From contig NZ_JAMQBK010000035.1 of the NCBI RefSeq assembly GCF_023701485.1, forward strand, positions 1 to 64,000: a stretch of 64,000 nucleotides of DNA, in the 5' to 3' direction. The notes under the pieces were generated by a model. The model saw only the letters and a list, made by a program, of their open reading frames with translations, was not told where the DNA came from and did no database searches. Numbering within the stretch: the stretch's first letter is position 1; each line of letters starts with the position of its first letter. Positions 26,318 through 34,555 of the stretch are shown here, piece by piece. The translations under genes and the position numbers were made by a program. The stretch comes from Aporhodopirellula aestuarii. GTDB lineage: Bacteria > Planctomycetota > Planctomycetia > Pirellulales > Pirellulaceae.

Positions 26318-29139
26318 AGCAGTTTCCTCCACTGGCTGGTCCAATCGCTTAACCAATCCATCGCCACCGAGGGGACTGGAACGTCCTCAGTGATGCCGGC
26401 ATAGGGAGGAGCAAAGAAGACCGGTCCGAAGAATCCGAAATCACTGAACCAGCCCGCGCAGTGTGTATCGACTAAGACGAGCGTCAATTCGCGATGATCA
26501 TCGAAACGCTGCAAATGGACGAGCCCGCGCGAGTCGAGCCACGCTGTTCCTCCGTTGAGAATCGCTTTTCGCATACTCCAGCCGGAATCAGCGTCGTCGG
26601 AGTCACGCGGTGGTGACTCAAAAGGCGTGAATTCGATATCCGAAGCGAGCGGCTGCTGGACGAGGGTGAGATGCGGGATGCGGTCGAGCTGTCGTTTTAA
26701 GATCAGGGCGTGATTGGATCGTAATTGGAATACGAGGCCCTCGTTGGTCAATGCGACCCCGCGAAATTGATTGCGAACGGACTTCTGAGTGATCAAGATC
26801 GTGTGGGCTTTGTTCCTCGACCACAATCGAGATCTAAAATCATCGTCTTGAACTGGAGTCACTTTGCCATCGCGGGTGTCGACGCGAAGGACATTGCGTG
26901 TCCGCGTGTAGTTTCGATCCAAGCCTGTGACGTCTTGGATTTGTTCGTACTGAATCACCCACCATCGACCGGTCGGGTCGCACACAACGGGACGCGGTCG
27001 ATGAATAGATTGCACTTTTACGCCGCTGCGTTTGGTCGCGCCGGTGAGGCGAACGCCCGATCCAGCGTCCAGGGGCTGGACTTGGCTGAGGTCTTGCGCA
27101 ATGGCCATCGGTTCGTGGTTTTCACCGATCACGACGCAGCCGACGGGGGCGCTCGTGGCGGATTGAAATCGTCCGTACGAGTGCCACTTCTCCGGTGAGG
27201 TGCCGTCGTTGCGGAAGATCGCATCGTGGTGGCGGAGGACAAAACCGTTGCCAAGATGATGTCCCTGTTCGGTTCCTTGACCGGTGATGTGGCCGGTGGT
27301 CGGGTCGATGATTTGGTATTCGCCGTCGCCCAAGCGAAGGAGGGCTGAGTCCATGAATCCGTAGTCGGACGATTGAAAATCACCGTGCAATTCGATCCGT
27401 TCGTTAATCAACGATTCAGCATTCACGCCAATCAAACAGTGCGGGACCGTTGGTGTCCCCAACACGAGACTGAGTCGGTTGTGATTCCAGTGATGGGCTA
27501 GAACTGTCGAACAGGGCAGGTCGTTAACCACTTCGGTGCAACCGTGTCGACTCGTGGTGCACATTAGCAGTCGTTGATCGGTCGTGACCATCCACACCAC
27601 GGGCCGTTGGTCGCGGTTGAGTACGGTACGTCCCCAGATCACTTTTGAATCAGCACTGAATGCGAGAGGGGGAATCCGGTGACTCAAGAACAGTGGCTGA
27701 CCCGCTTTGTCTTGACGGATCATCACATTGGGTGGACCACTCAGTTCGAGTTTTAACCGTTGGAGCTTTTCGTCGCCGAGGAGTGTCCGTCGCGACAACT
27801 GTACCTCGCCGTCACGACTGATCGTCGCGATCAGGAACGGGCGGGCGACGTGGCGGATGGAATCGGTGAATGCGGCATCATGGTCGGTTGATTCGGAAAC
27901 AATAATCAGCGGTTCGGCGAACGTCGCCTCCCAATCGTCGGTGTCTTCACGCAGCATCGCATCCCACGCGGCGATGCCTTCACCGGGATGGGCATCGGGT
28001 TCGAGGCGTCCGAGTTGCTCGAGCATTCCGTCTCGCGTCGTTAGGTCTTCAGGCGTGTAACGCTTGCCGGCAACGGTCCAGAACACGGCACGCGTGTCGC
28101 CTCGCCGCTCTTCGGACGCGCCCAAGGCGAGCGCGAACGTCGACATCCAGATTCGTGTCGAGCCCCAACAACGAATGCCGTTTTCGATCGCGATCGGTCG
28201 CTGTTTCGGGGCTGGGCCCGGTGGCGTTTCACGTCGCAGATAGAGTGCTTGACCGTTCGCGATCCGTGCCAGCAACAGCATCGGATCGGCGGCCAGTTCC
28301 GTCATCAGCAACCGCTCGGGGTTCCCGCGATTGGTGACGTCGGAGACACCGCCGATCGGCAACGATTCCGGTTCGCTCGGTCGCCGTGGCAAGGCGACGA
28401 TCGCGGAGGCCGATCGACTCATGCGTGCCAAGTCACCGTAGAGCTCGTCGTCGGAGAGATTGTTTAGCAGGCGATTGATCGGATCGCGTGGAGGCGGCGG
28501 AGGAGTGATCTCTTTTGCGGGGGCAGGCAAGAACTTTAAACCCGTCGACTTCCACGTCTGCAGCGAGTGGGCATCCAGGTCCGAACGGCTCAATAACACC
28601 AACGTTTCCCAGGCCCGCTTGCATCGCGCGGCGTCTCTTTGGCGACGCGTTAGTTTTCTTGAACCAGGGGTATGGTCATCGGGGTGGTCGACGACGCGGT
28701 CGATTCGTGAGAGCGAAAGTGTCTCTAATACGAGATCGGATTCCGCTAGATTGGCTTCTTTAAGATAGCTGCGGCAATTTTCAAGTCCGCAGCCGAGCAC
28801 GACGACGGGCCCTTCGATTTGAGTACGAAGTTGCAGGGGCAGTTTTCCAAGCGACTGCAAGAACTCAGCAACGGCGTCCACGCGTGTTGATCCTGCAAGG
28901 ATGCTCAAGCGACGAGTCCAAACGTCCTTCGGCAGGTCGTGGCGGCGGAGTGCGGTGATGATGAAAAAGGCGACTGTTAACGACGGCAAACCTTCCATTG
29001 CCATTCGCACCGGTCCGAGAATCGTCGCAACTTCCGCGGCCATTGCGATCGTGGTGGAGTCATCGCTCCACACGAACGCATCTCCGTCATCGGCGGTCTG
29101 CCAAAGTTCGGGTGCCGGGGATTGCAGGTAATGGGTCAC
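26314..29139 (-). CDS. vWA-like plus beta-propeller protein of the MoxR ternary system
   Basis: A 941-residue cytoplasmic protein, third gene of the operon. An N-terminal helical and alpha/beta region (about 1-205) is followed by a Pro-rich spacer (ITPPPPPRDP) and a vWA-like domain at about 245-480. That domain carries LPIGGVSDVTNRGNPERLLM, EDPMLLLARIAN-type helices and IAIENGIRCWGSTRIW, which resemble the divergent vWA domains of MoxR-vWA-propeller systems. No canonical DxSxS metal motif is visible. The remaining 450 residues contain short beta-strand repeats consistent with a propeller. The GTG start overlaps the upstream gene by 4 bp (GTGA), and its own stop overlaps the next start the same way. 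Confidence 0.75.
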   Translation of the reverse strand: MTHYLQSPAPELWQTADDGDAFVWSDDSTTIAMAAEVATILGPVRMAMEGLPSLTVAFFIITALRRHDLPKDVWTRRLSILAGSTRVDAVAEFLQSLGKLPLQLRTQIEGPVVVLGCGLENCRSYLKEANLAESDLVLETLSLSRIDRVVDHPDDHTPGSRKLTRRQRDAARCKRAWETLVLLSRSDLDAHSLQTWKSTGLKFLPAPAKEITPPPPPRDPINRLLNNLSDDELYGDLARMSRSASAIVALPRRPSEPESLPIGGVSDVTNRGNPERLLMTELAADPMLLLARIANGQALYLRRETPPGPAPKQRPIAIENGIRCWGSTRIWMSTFALALGASEERRGDTRAVFWTVAGKRYTPEDLTTRDGMLEQLGRLEPDAHPGEGIAAWDAMLREDTDDWEATFAEPLIIVSESTDHDAAFTDSIRHVARPFLIATISRDGEVQLSRRTLLGDEKLQRLKLELSGPPNVMIRQDKAGQPLFLSHRIPPLAFSADSKVIWGRTVLNRDQRPVVWMVTTDQRLLMCTTSRHGCTEVVNDLPCSTVLAHHWNHNRLSLVLGTPTVPHCLIGVNAESLINERIELHGDFQSSDYGFMDSALLRLGDGEYQIIDPTTGHITGQGTEQGHHLGNGFVLRHHDAIFRNDGTSPEKWHSYGRFQSATSAPVGCVVIGENHEPMAIAQDLSQVQPLDAGSGVRLTGATKRSGVKVQSIHRPRPVVCDPTGRWWVIQYEQIQDVTGLDRNYTRTRNVLRVDTRDGKVTPVQDDDFRSRLWSRNKAHTILITQKSVRNQFRGVALTNEGLVFQLRSNHALILKRQLDRIPHLTLVQQPLASDIEFTPFESPPRDSDDADSGWSMRKAILNGGTAWLDSRGLVHLQRFDDHRELTLVLVDTHCAGWFSDFGFFGPVFFAPPYAGITEDVPVPSVAMDWLSDWTSQWRKLL

Positions 29140-29939
29140 CGTGGGAATTCCTCGCTGCTATCGCAATGAACCGGAGAATTCCGAACGGCCATGCGAACGC
29201 TGCTGCGCGACATGGCGGTGATCGCGTCGTCGGGAACGATTGACCATCGCTCGTCCGATTCCCAGAGCAACCAATCATCCGCCGGTACCTCGAACGAGGT
29301 CAGCAGGATGTGGCTCGGTACGGACGGCGTCCAGGTCATTCCGGCGGGCACGATGACTCGACCGCGCGTCACGAAATAGGTCCCGTCGATCGGCGGCAAT
29401 TTGTTTCCCATCACGAGACACTCGTCGCGACGGATGGACCATCGCAAGCTGTCAATGCGAGCTTTGGGGGCCAGTTCGATCCACTCGAGCAGCGTGGCGA
29501 GACGAGTTCGCATGGCGTCGCACTGCGTCATCGTTCCACCACGAATGAGGCGGACGGTCTGCTGCGTGGAAACAGTGTTACCCGGCGCAAGTTGTGGTAT
29601 CGGAATCGTCACGTCGCAAACGTCTGCAACGGGCTGCCACTGAACCTTGGGAACGTGCGCGTCGAAGTCGGGCAAGCTCGGAACGGTTTCGCCCAGCCGC
29701 ACGAGGTCGCCACTGGGATGTCGGCTAAAGAGAACGCCGGGCAATTGTCGTAACGCCGGTAGGATGTCGGAGCCCGGTCCGTTGGTGCGAACCCAGATGG
29801 TTGAGTCGACGCTTGCGATCCGCGTGGACGGGTTCAATGAGACCAGCCGCGAGGCCAATTCATTGATGGCTCGTTCGGGTAGCGAATCGAGGCGGACAAA
29901 CCAATCTCGACAGCCATCGCCGGTCGGCGTGGGGCTCAC
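29136..29939 (-). CDS. bpX2-like protein of the MoxR ternary system
   Basis: A 267-residue cytoplasmic protein, second gene of the operon. It matches, from memory, the bpX2 domain that accompanies MoxR and vWA-propeller proteins: an N-terminal alpha/beta part (LPERAINELASRLVSLNPST, WVRTNGPGSDILPALRQLPG), then TVRLIRGGTMTQCDAMRTRL, a segment ECLVMGNKLPPIDGTYFVTR, and a C-terminal VPADDWLLWESDERWSIVP. No catalytic motif is seen. The GTG start at 29937-29939 overlaps the MoxR stop (GTGA), so translation is probably coupled. Confidence 0.75.
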   Translation of the reverse strand: MSPTPTGDGCRDWFVRLDSLPERAINELASRLVSLNPSTRIASVDSTIWVRTNGPGSDILPALRQLPGVLFSRHPSGDLVRLGETVPSLPDFDAHVPKVQWQPVADVCDVTIPIPQLAPGNTVSTQQTVRLIRGGTMTQCDAMRTRLATLLEWIELAPKARIDSLRWSIRRDECLVMGNKLPPIDGTYFVTRGRVIVPAGMTWTPSVPSHILLTSFEVPADDWLLWESDERWSIVPDDAITAMSRSSVRMAVRNSPVHCDSSEEFPR

Positions 29940-31123
29940 GTGGTTGCCTCATAGGCGGGGCGGATGGTTTGGCGAAGCTCGGTGACTCGCGTTTGCAAGT
30001 GTTCCCTCGCCGTGTCCGCTTGGACCCAATTCAAACGCGCCGCGACGAGCGAAAGGGCGTCGGCAGATGCCGGGGCGTGAGGTTCGCTGGCGATTCGGTC
30101 GAGCAATCGTGACAACTGTTCCGGGTCTGGGCCAGACTTTGCATCGTGATCGGCCATCGGATGTTGCTGGAGTTCAACGCTGTCGGTTTGAGCGGCATCG
30201 TCTCTGCCTGGTTCGAATTCCGCCTGCACGCTCGCTAATTGTGCGGCCAGCAGTTCTTCTTGATCGGGCGTGTCCCAGATATATCGCATGATCCAAAGAT
30301 CCGAGACGGTTGCGTGGACGCGTCCGCACGTCACGGCGCTTGCCGCGACCACCTTTTGCAGACGAACAGCGCGGCGGTCGCTGAGTTCCATTCCCGCCGT
30401 TCGCAACCGCGAGATCAGTTTTGCGTACGCGGGCAGCATCACCGATAGATCCACCTGCGTGACACTGGCCTGCAACCGACGAGCGTCTTCGATGCCGAGC
30501 GTCGGTGTGGGCGGATCGGATTGTTCACGCTTCCATCCTGCAGAAAGGACTTCGCTCAGTCGATCCGTGTCGACGTTGTCGCAACGCACGCGTAGGAGAA
30601 AACGATCGAACAATGCGGCCAGGGCATCGTCTTCGGGCAACCGGTTACTCGCGCCGACCGTCATCAGCATCGGCAAACGCACGCGTTCCTTCCCGCGGCG
30701 GAAGACTCGCTCGTTGAGCGCCAGCAGCAGACTGTTCAGAATCGCACTGTTGGCGTTGAGCAATTCGTCGAGGAAAACGAAATCGGCTTCGGGCAGCATT
30801 CCTTCCGTGTTCGTGACGAGGTCGCCGTCACGCAGTCGCCGCAAGTCAAACGGACCGAACAATTCGCTCGGTTCAGTAAACCGGGTTAACAGATAATCAA
30901 ACGCCCGGCCGTGCAGTCGTCCGGCCAGTTCATTGATGAGAGCACTTTTGCCGGTCCCGGGTGGTCCCAGCAAAAACGCGTTCTCACCCGCAGCCAATGC
31001 CACACCAAGAACCTCGACGATCTCGTCTTTGCCGATCAAGCGATCTTTGATCGGCTCGAGGACATCCCGTCGAAGTTTGCCCGCGAGCTGCGAAATTTCG
31101 CCGGGGTCGATCGCGTGGTTCAT
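29936..31123 (-). CDS. MoxR-family AAA+ ATPase (ternary system)
   Basis: A 395-residue MoxR AAA+ ATPase, first gene of a four-gene operon. Walker A is GPPGTGKS (residues 53-60), Walker B is FVFLDE (115-120) followed by LLNANSAILNSLL, and the sensor-1 stretch is VGASNRLPEDDALAALFDRF with the arginine-finger region FLLRVRC. The C-terminal helical lid and an extra 100-residue tail follow. MoxR ATPases act as chaperones that remodel partners carrying vWA domains; the partner here is likely the vWA-like/propeller protein two genes downstream. The ATG at 31121-31123 has a GGGAA stretch upstream. The promoter should lie in the 130-bp gap before the S46 peptidase gene. Confidence 0.93.
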   Translation of the reverse strand: MNHAIDPGEISQLAGKLRRDVLEPIKDRLIGKDEIVEVLGVALAAGENAFLLGPPGTGKSALINELAGRLHGRAFDYLLTRFTEPSELFGPFDLRRLRDGDLVTNTEGMLPEADFVFLDELLNANSAILNSLLLALNERVFRRGKERVRLPMLMTVGASNRLPEDDALAALFDRFLLRVRCDNVDTDRLSEVLSAGWKREQSDPPTPTLGIEDARRLQASVTQVDLSVMLPAYAKLISRLRTAGMELSDRRAVRLQKVVAASAVTCGRVHATVSDLWIMRYIWDTPDQEELLAAQLASVQAEFEPGRDDAAQTDSVELQQHPMADHDAKSGPDPEQLSRLLDRIASEPHAPASADALSLVAARLNWVQADTAREHLQTRVTELRQTIRPAYEATT

Positions 31124-31253
31124 AGGTTGTTCCCGTGTCGCTCGGTGGATCGGACGTCATTCAGTTTGCGTGACCTTCTCGTCGATCGGATTGCCCGCCG
31201 AGAAAGTGAGCGTTTTGCAGTCGAGTCAGTTCTCTTCTAGAGAGAGCGAACTG

Positions 31254-33326
31254 TTACTGTCCAAGTTCGCTCGCCAGCGATTCTGCGTCGTAGATCGATC
31301 GCAATGCTTCGCGGATTCCGACACCGGCAACGCTGACGGCACGGGCCTGTTGATCGGTGTACAGGTAATCGCTCGTCAGGCTTTGGATGTTCCCGTCGAA
31401 GATCAATCCGACGAGTTTACCCTCGCGGTTTACGACCGGCGAACCGCTGTTACCGCCGATGATATCCGCTGTCGAAACAAAATTGAGCTGCGTTGAGAGG
31501 TCGACCTTCGATTTTGCGTTCATCCAGCTTTCCGGGAGATCGAAATCATCTTGACCGGCGTGTGCGGCAGCGTGTTCGTACGCTCCGGCGAAGTCGGTCG
31601 TCGGTTGGATCTCAGTGGCGTTCTCGACATAGCCTTTCACGGTTCCGAACGCGAGACGCAGCGTGAAGGTGGCATCGGGATAGCCGCCGGTTCCTTCGAT
31701 GGCGGTGATCACGCGAGCGATTTTTGCGTACGCCTGTTTCTCGCGTTCAGACAATTGGTCTTCGATCGCTCGATAGCGGCGGTATTCGGGTTCGATGATA
31801 CGGGCCAGACGCATGGCAGGATCGTCACTGCCGAGGACCGCGTTGATTCCTCCGTCAATCAATTGGCGACGAACTTCCGGGTCGGCGAGTTTGGATTGAT
31901 CCACGATTTCCGCGGCAACTTCGCGAGGCGAACGTCCCGCCAAGACTTCTTGGACGAGTTCATCGTCCATGCCCCGCCGCTCGAGCAAGAGGGCGATTTC
32001 ATCGGCGAGCTTGACCCGTTGCAAATCGTTGTACAGAGGTGCCGGGCTGGTCAATCGCGTTAACAGCGAATCACGCGACGCGTCGGTGTATTCGGCCAGT
32101 CGATCGCCGTTGGGTTTTTGGTCTTCTTTGGCGAGCAGCAGGATCGAGATTGCGAGTTGGAACAAATCACTGCGGAGTGACACCGACCGTGTGAGCTGTT
32201 CAGCTTTCTCTTGCTGAATGTCCGCAATTTCTTTCCACGCCGAAACGAGCGGTTTGAGTTGCGGATCGTTGGACGCGGCAGTCATCAAGCGATGCTGTCG
32301 TCCACGTCGGGTTGCGATCGTTTGTGGATCTTGCAGACCGGCGAGCATGCCCGTGTACGCTTTGCGGGCGTTTTGAATTCCGAACAGTTCGTCACGACCG
32401 CGGCGGGCCGCTTCGTTGCCTTCGAGTTGATATTGTTGAAACAGGATCTCTTTGCGACGCAAGTAATCCAGCACGAACGGAAGTCGTTTGTCTCGCAGAT
32501 ATTCGAGAGCCTCGACGGTAAAGATTCGCTGGGTTCGCCCGGGATGTCCGCTGACGAAAACCAGATCGCCGTCGCTGACGGGAATTTCGCTCCAACGCAG
32601 GAAGTGTTTGATCACGGCGGGTTTGCCGTCTTCATAGACACGCATCAAGGTGGCGTCGAGGTTGTAGCGTGGGTATTCAAAGTTATCGGCATCTCCGCCA
32701 AAGAACGCCGCCGCCGTTTCGGGAGCCCAAACCAAACGCACGTCTGTGTATTTCTTGTAGCGATAGAGGTGATAGCGGGCGCCACCGAATAAGGTCACCA
32801 CGTCGCTGCGTAACCCCGTGGCGTCAAGTGACTCACTTTCGATCGACGCGATAACTCCTTGGCGTTGTTTTGCCGATACGTCGGGGTTGTTCTTTTCGGT
32901 GACCGCGGCGTTGATTCGGTCGGTGACATCGATGATTTCGATCAGGACGTTGAGTTCCAGATCGGGTGCCTTTAGCTCGTCTTCGGTCGAGCGTGCGAGA
33001 AAACCGTCTCTGATCAGATTGCGATCTTCGCTGCTGAGTTTTTGCAGCGTGTCACTGGCGACGTGATGATTGGTGAGCACGAGACCGCTCGAAGAAACGA
33101 ACGAGCCCGATCCTCCCGAGTTGAACCGAACTGACGACAGACGTAGTTCGTCGGCCCATTTGTCGGATGGTTGGAAGCCGTAGCGTTCTTGCAAGAGTTG
33201 CCGGGGCAAGTCATTGAACAGATACATGCCTTCATCGCCGAGAACGAACGTCGAAGTCGATGGAGTCATGGAAACTGCAATTACCGAAAGAGCCAAGGTC
33301 AAGTGTCGGAGTGAACCGCCAAACAT
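31254..33326 (-). CDS. S46 family serine peptidase (dipeptidyl-peptidase 7/11 type)
   Basis: A 690-residue exported S46 peptidase. The family removes dipeptides from peptide N-termini in the periplasm. A signal peptide (about residues 8-30) is followed by the family N-terminus GMYLFNDLPRQLLQERYGF. The catalytic His is in LVLTNHHVA and the Ser in GGNSGSPVVNREG; the acid residue is expected near GGDADNFEYPRYNLD, a conserved S46 segment. The usual Cys after the His motif (NHHC) is Val here. ATG 33324-33326 is chosen since the frame upstream to 33503 is low-complexity. It is followed, 130 bp on, by the MoxR operon, also on the minus strand. Confidence 0.92.
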   Translation of the reverse strand: MFGGSLRHLTLALSVIAVSMTPSTSTFVLGDEGMYLFNDLPRQLLQERYGFQPSDKWADELRLSSVRFNSGGSGSFVSSSGLVLTNHHVASDTLQKLSSEDRNLIRDGFLARSTEDELKAPDLELNVLIEIIDVTDRINAAVTEKNNPDVSAKQRQGVIASIESESLDATGLRSDVVTLFGGARYHLYRYKKYTDVRLVWAPETAAAFFGGDADNFEYPRYNLDATLMRVYEDGKPAVIKHFLRWSEIPVSDGDLVFVSGHPGRTQRIFTVEALEYLRDKRLPFVLDYLRRKEILFQQYQLEGNEAARRGRDELFGIQNARKAYTGMLAGLQDPQTIATRRGRQHRLMTAASNDPQLKPLVSAWKEIADIQQEKAEQLTRSVSLRSDLFQLAISILLLAKEDQKPNGDRLAEYTDASRDSLLTRLTSPAPLYNDLQRVKLADEIALLLERRGMDDELVQEVLAGRSPREVAAEIVDQSKLADPEVRRQLIDGGINAVLGSDDPAMRLARIIEPEYRRYRAIEDQLSEREKQAYAKIARVITAIEGTGGYPDATFTLRLAFGTVKGYVENATEIQPTTDFAGAYEHAAAHAGQDDFDLPESWMNAKSKVDLSTQLNFVSTADIIGGNSGSPVVNREGKLVGLIFDGNIQSLTSDYLYTDQQARAVSVAGVGIREALRSIYDAESLASELGQ

Positions 33327-33542
33327 GTGAGATACTTTCACAGGGACGAGGGGATGGGAGCAGCAGCAACGAAAGCGGCCAGGATGGAGAGCTGGGGGTG
33401 ACGCAGATCGACCCGCTGTGCCTGTGGGCCGTCTAGGGTGAATCGTAGAAGACGGCCGGGGCTCTGGCAACGCAGCGGCCGGAGCCAGACGGGCAAAGTT
33501 CACGTTCCGGATGGCAAGATTCTCGATCCCGGCGGGCGGATT

Positions 33543-34505
33543 TCAGCTCATCGGGCGGAGTTTTTCGAGCGGGACGTACCACCGTGTGTATCGTCCGCCG
33601 TCACTGAATCGTTCGCCTTTGGGGTCATTGACGAGCACGGTGGCGCGGCGGGTGATGCGATTGACCCGACCGACGATTTTCGTGCCGCTGCTGTCAAACC
33701 ACACCATATCACCGACGCGAATGTTGAATTTCGCCGCCGCCCGTTCTCGCTGGGTGATGAGGTCGTGTTGGTAGTCGGTGTGGGCAAAAAATGATTTGGC
33801 GATCCCTTGGAAACGCGGCTGGGAACAATTGCCGGTGTTCCAAATCAACATTTCGATCAGATGCGTCATCTCATGTTCGGCAACCCGCTGCATCGCTTCG
33901 AGTCGATCACGACACTTCCGGCCGGTGACCGTGACGGGGCGATCGACGTCTTCGAAGGTTTGAAAGAGCAGCGTTGAAGAGAGAATCAGTTCGAACTTGC
34001 GAGGCGCCTCTTTGCGGCCGGTGGGATAATGCGTGACGAGTTTGCCCGCGGCACTCGTCATTCGCGACGAAAACTTGAATTCGAGGCCTTCAGCTTTTGC
34101 GACCGGGAGCACTCGCGATTCAAAGAACGCTTCATCCATTAGGTGGATCAAACGAACGAGATCGTCGCGGCCGACTTTGCGGAAATTGGGCTGGTCGATC
34201 GCGCGGCTGAGTTTGAGCATTTCCGCATGAATGCGTTGTTGCTCGAATTTGATCTTGTCGACGGCTGGTTGGTTTTGGCGGATCCAGATCGCCAATCCGG
34301 TTAATGCCGCAGGATCTCGCGGCCGAATTTTGGGCGGAGCCGACGGGTGAGTTTTGCTGGCAGCATTGGGTACCGATTTCGTCGGTGTCTGCGGGACAAG
34401 CTTGGAACCGTTTGGGCTGGTCGCTTGTTGACGATATCGATTCGTCGTTTCGGAAACCTGCGTGGTCGCAGACGGTTTGCGTGAACGACGAGGAAAAGCT
34501 GCCAT
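33543..34505 (-). CDS. SprT-like zinc metallopeptidase with a C-terminal beta domain
   Basis: A 320-residue protein. Residues 1-65 are polar, Pro/Ser/Lys-rich and probably disordered. The central SprT-like domain (about 110-250) has VRLIHLMDEAFFESRVLP and the zinc motif HEMTH (His211, Glu212, His215); a third ligand may be His242 or His247 in FFAHTDYQHDL. The last 60 residues (IRVGDMVWFDSSGTKIVG, RRATVLVNDPKG) look like a small KOW/SH3-like barrel. SprT/Spartan relatives cleave DNA-bound proteins in eukaryotes, while bacterial members are poorly understood. No signal peptide is seen, so it is cytoplasmic. It stands between the S46 peptidase and sulfatase genes. Confidence 0.8.
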   Translation of the reverse strand: MAAFPRRSRKPSATTQVSETTNRYRQQATSPNGSKLVPQTPTKSVPNAASKTHPSAPPKIRPRDPAALTGLAIWIRQNQPAVDKIKFEQQRIHAEMLKLSRAIDQPNFRKVGRDDLVRLIHLMDEAFFESRVLPVAKAEGLEFKFSSRMTSAAGKLVTHYPTGRKEAPRKFELILSSTLLFQTFEDVDRPVTVTGRKCRDRLEAMQRVAEHEMTHLIEMLIWNTGNCSQPRFQGIAKSFFAHTDYQHDLITQRERAAAKFNIRVGDMVWFDSSGTKIVGRVNRITRRATVLVNDPKGERFSDGGRYTRWYVPLEKLRPMS

Positions 34506-34555
34506 GTATCAAATCCGTTCTTGGTGAAGGTCACGCCCGTGGCGTGCCCGACGTG

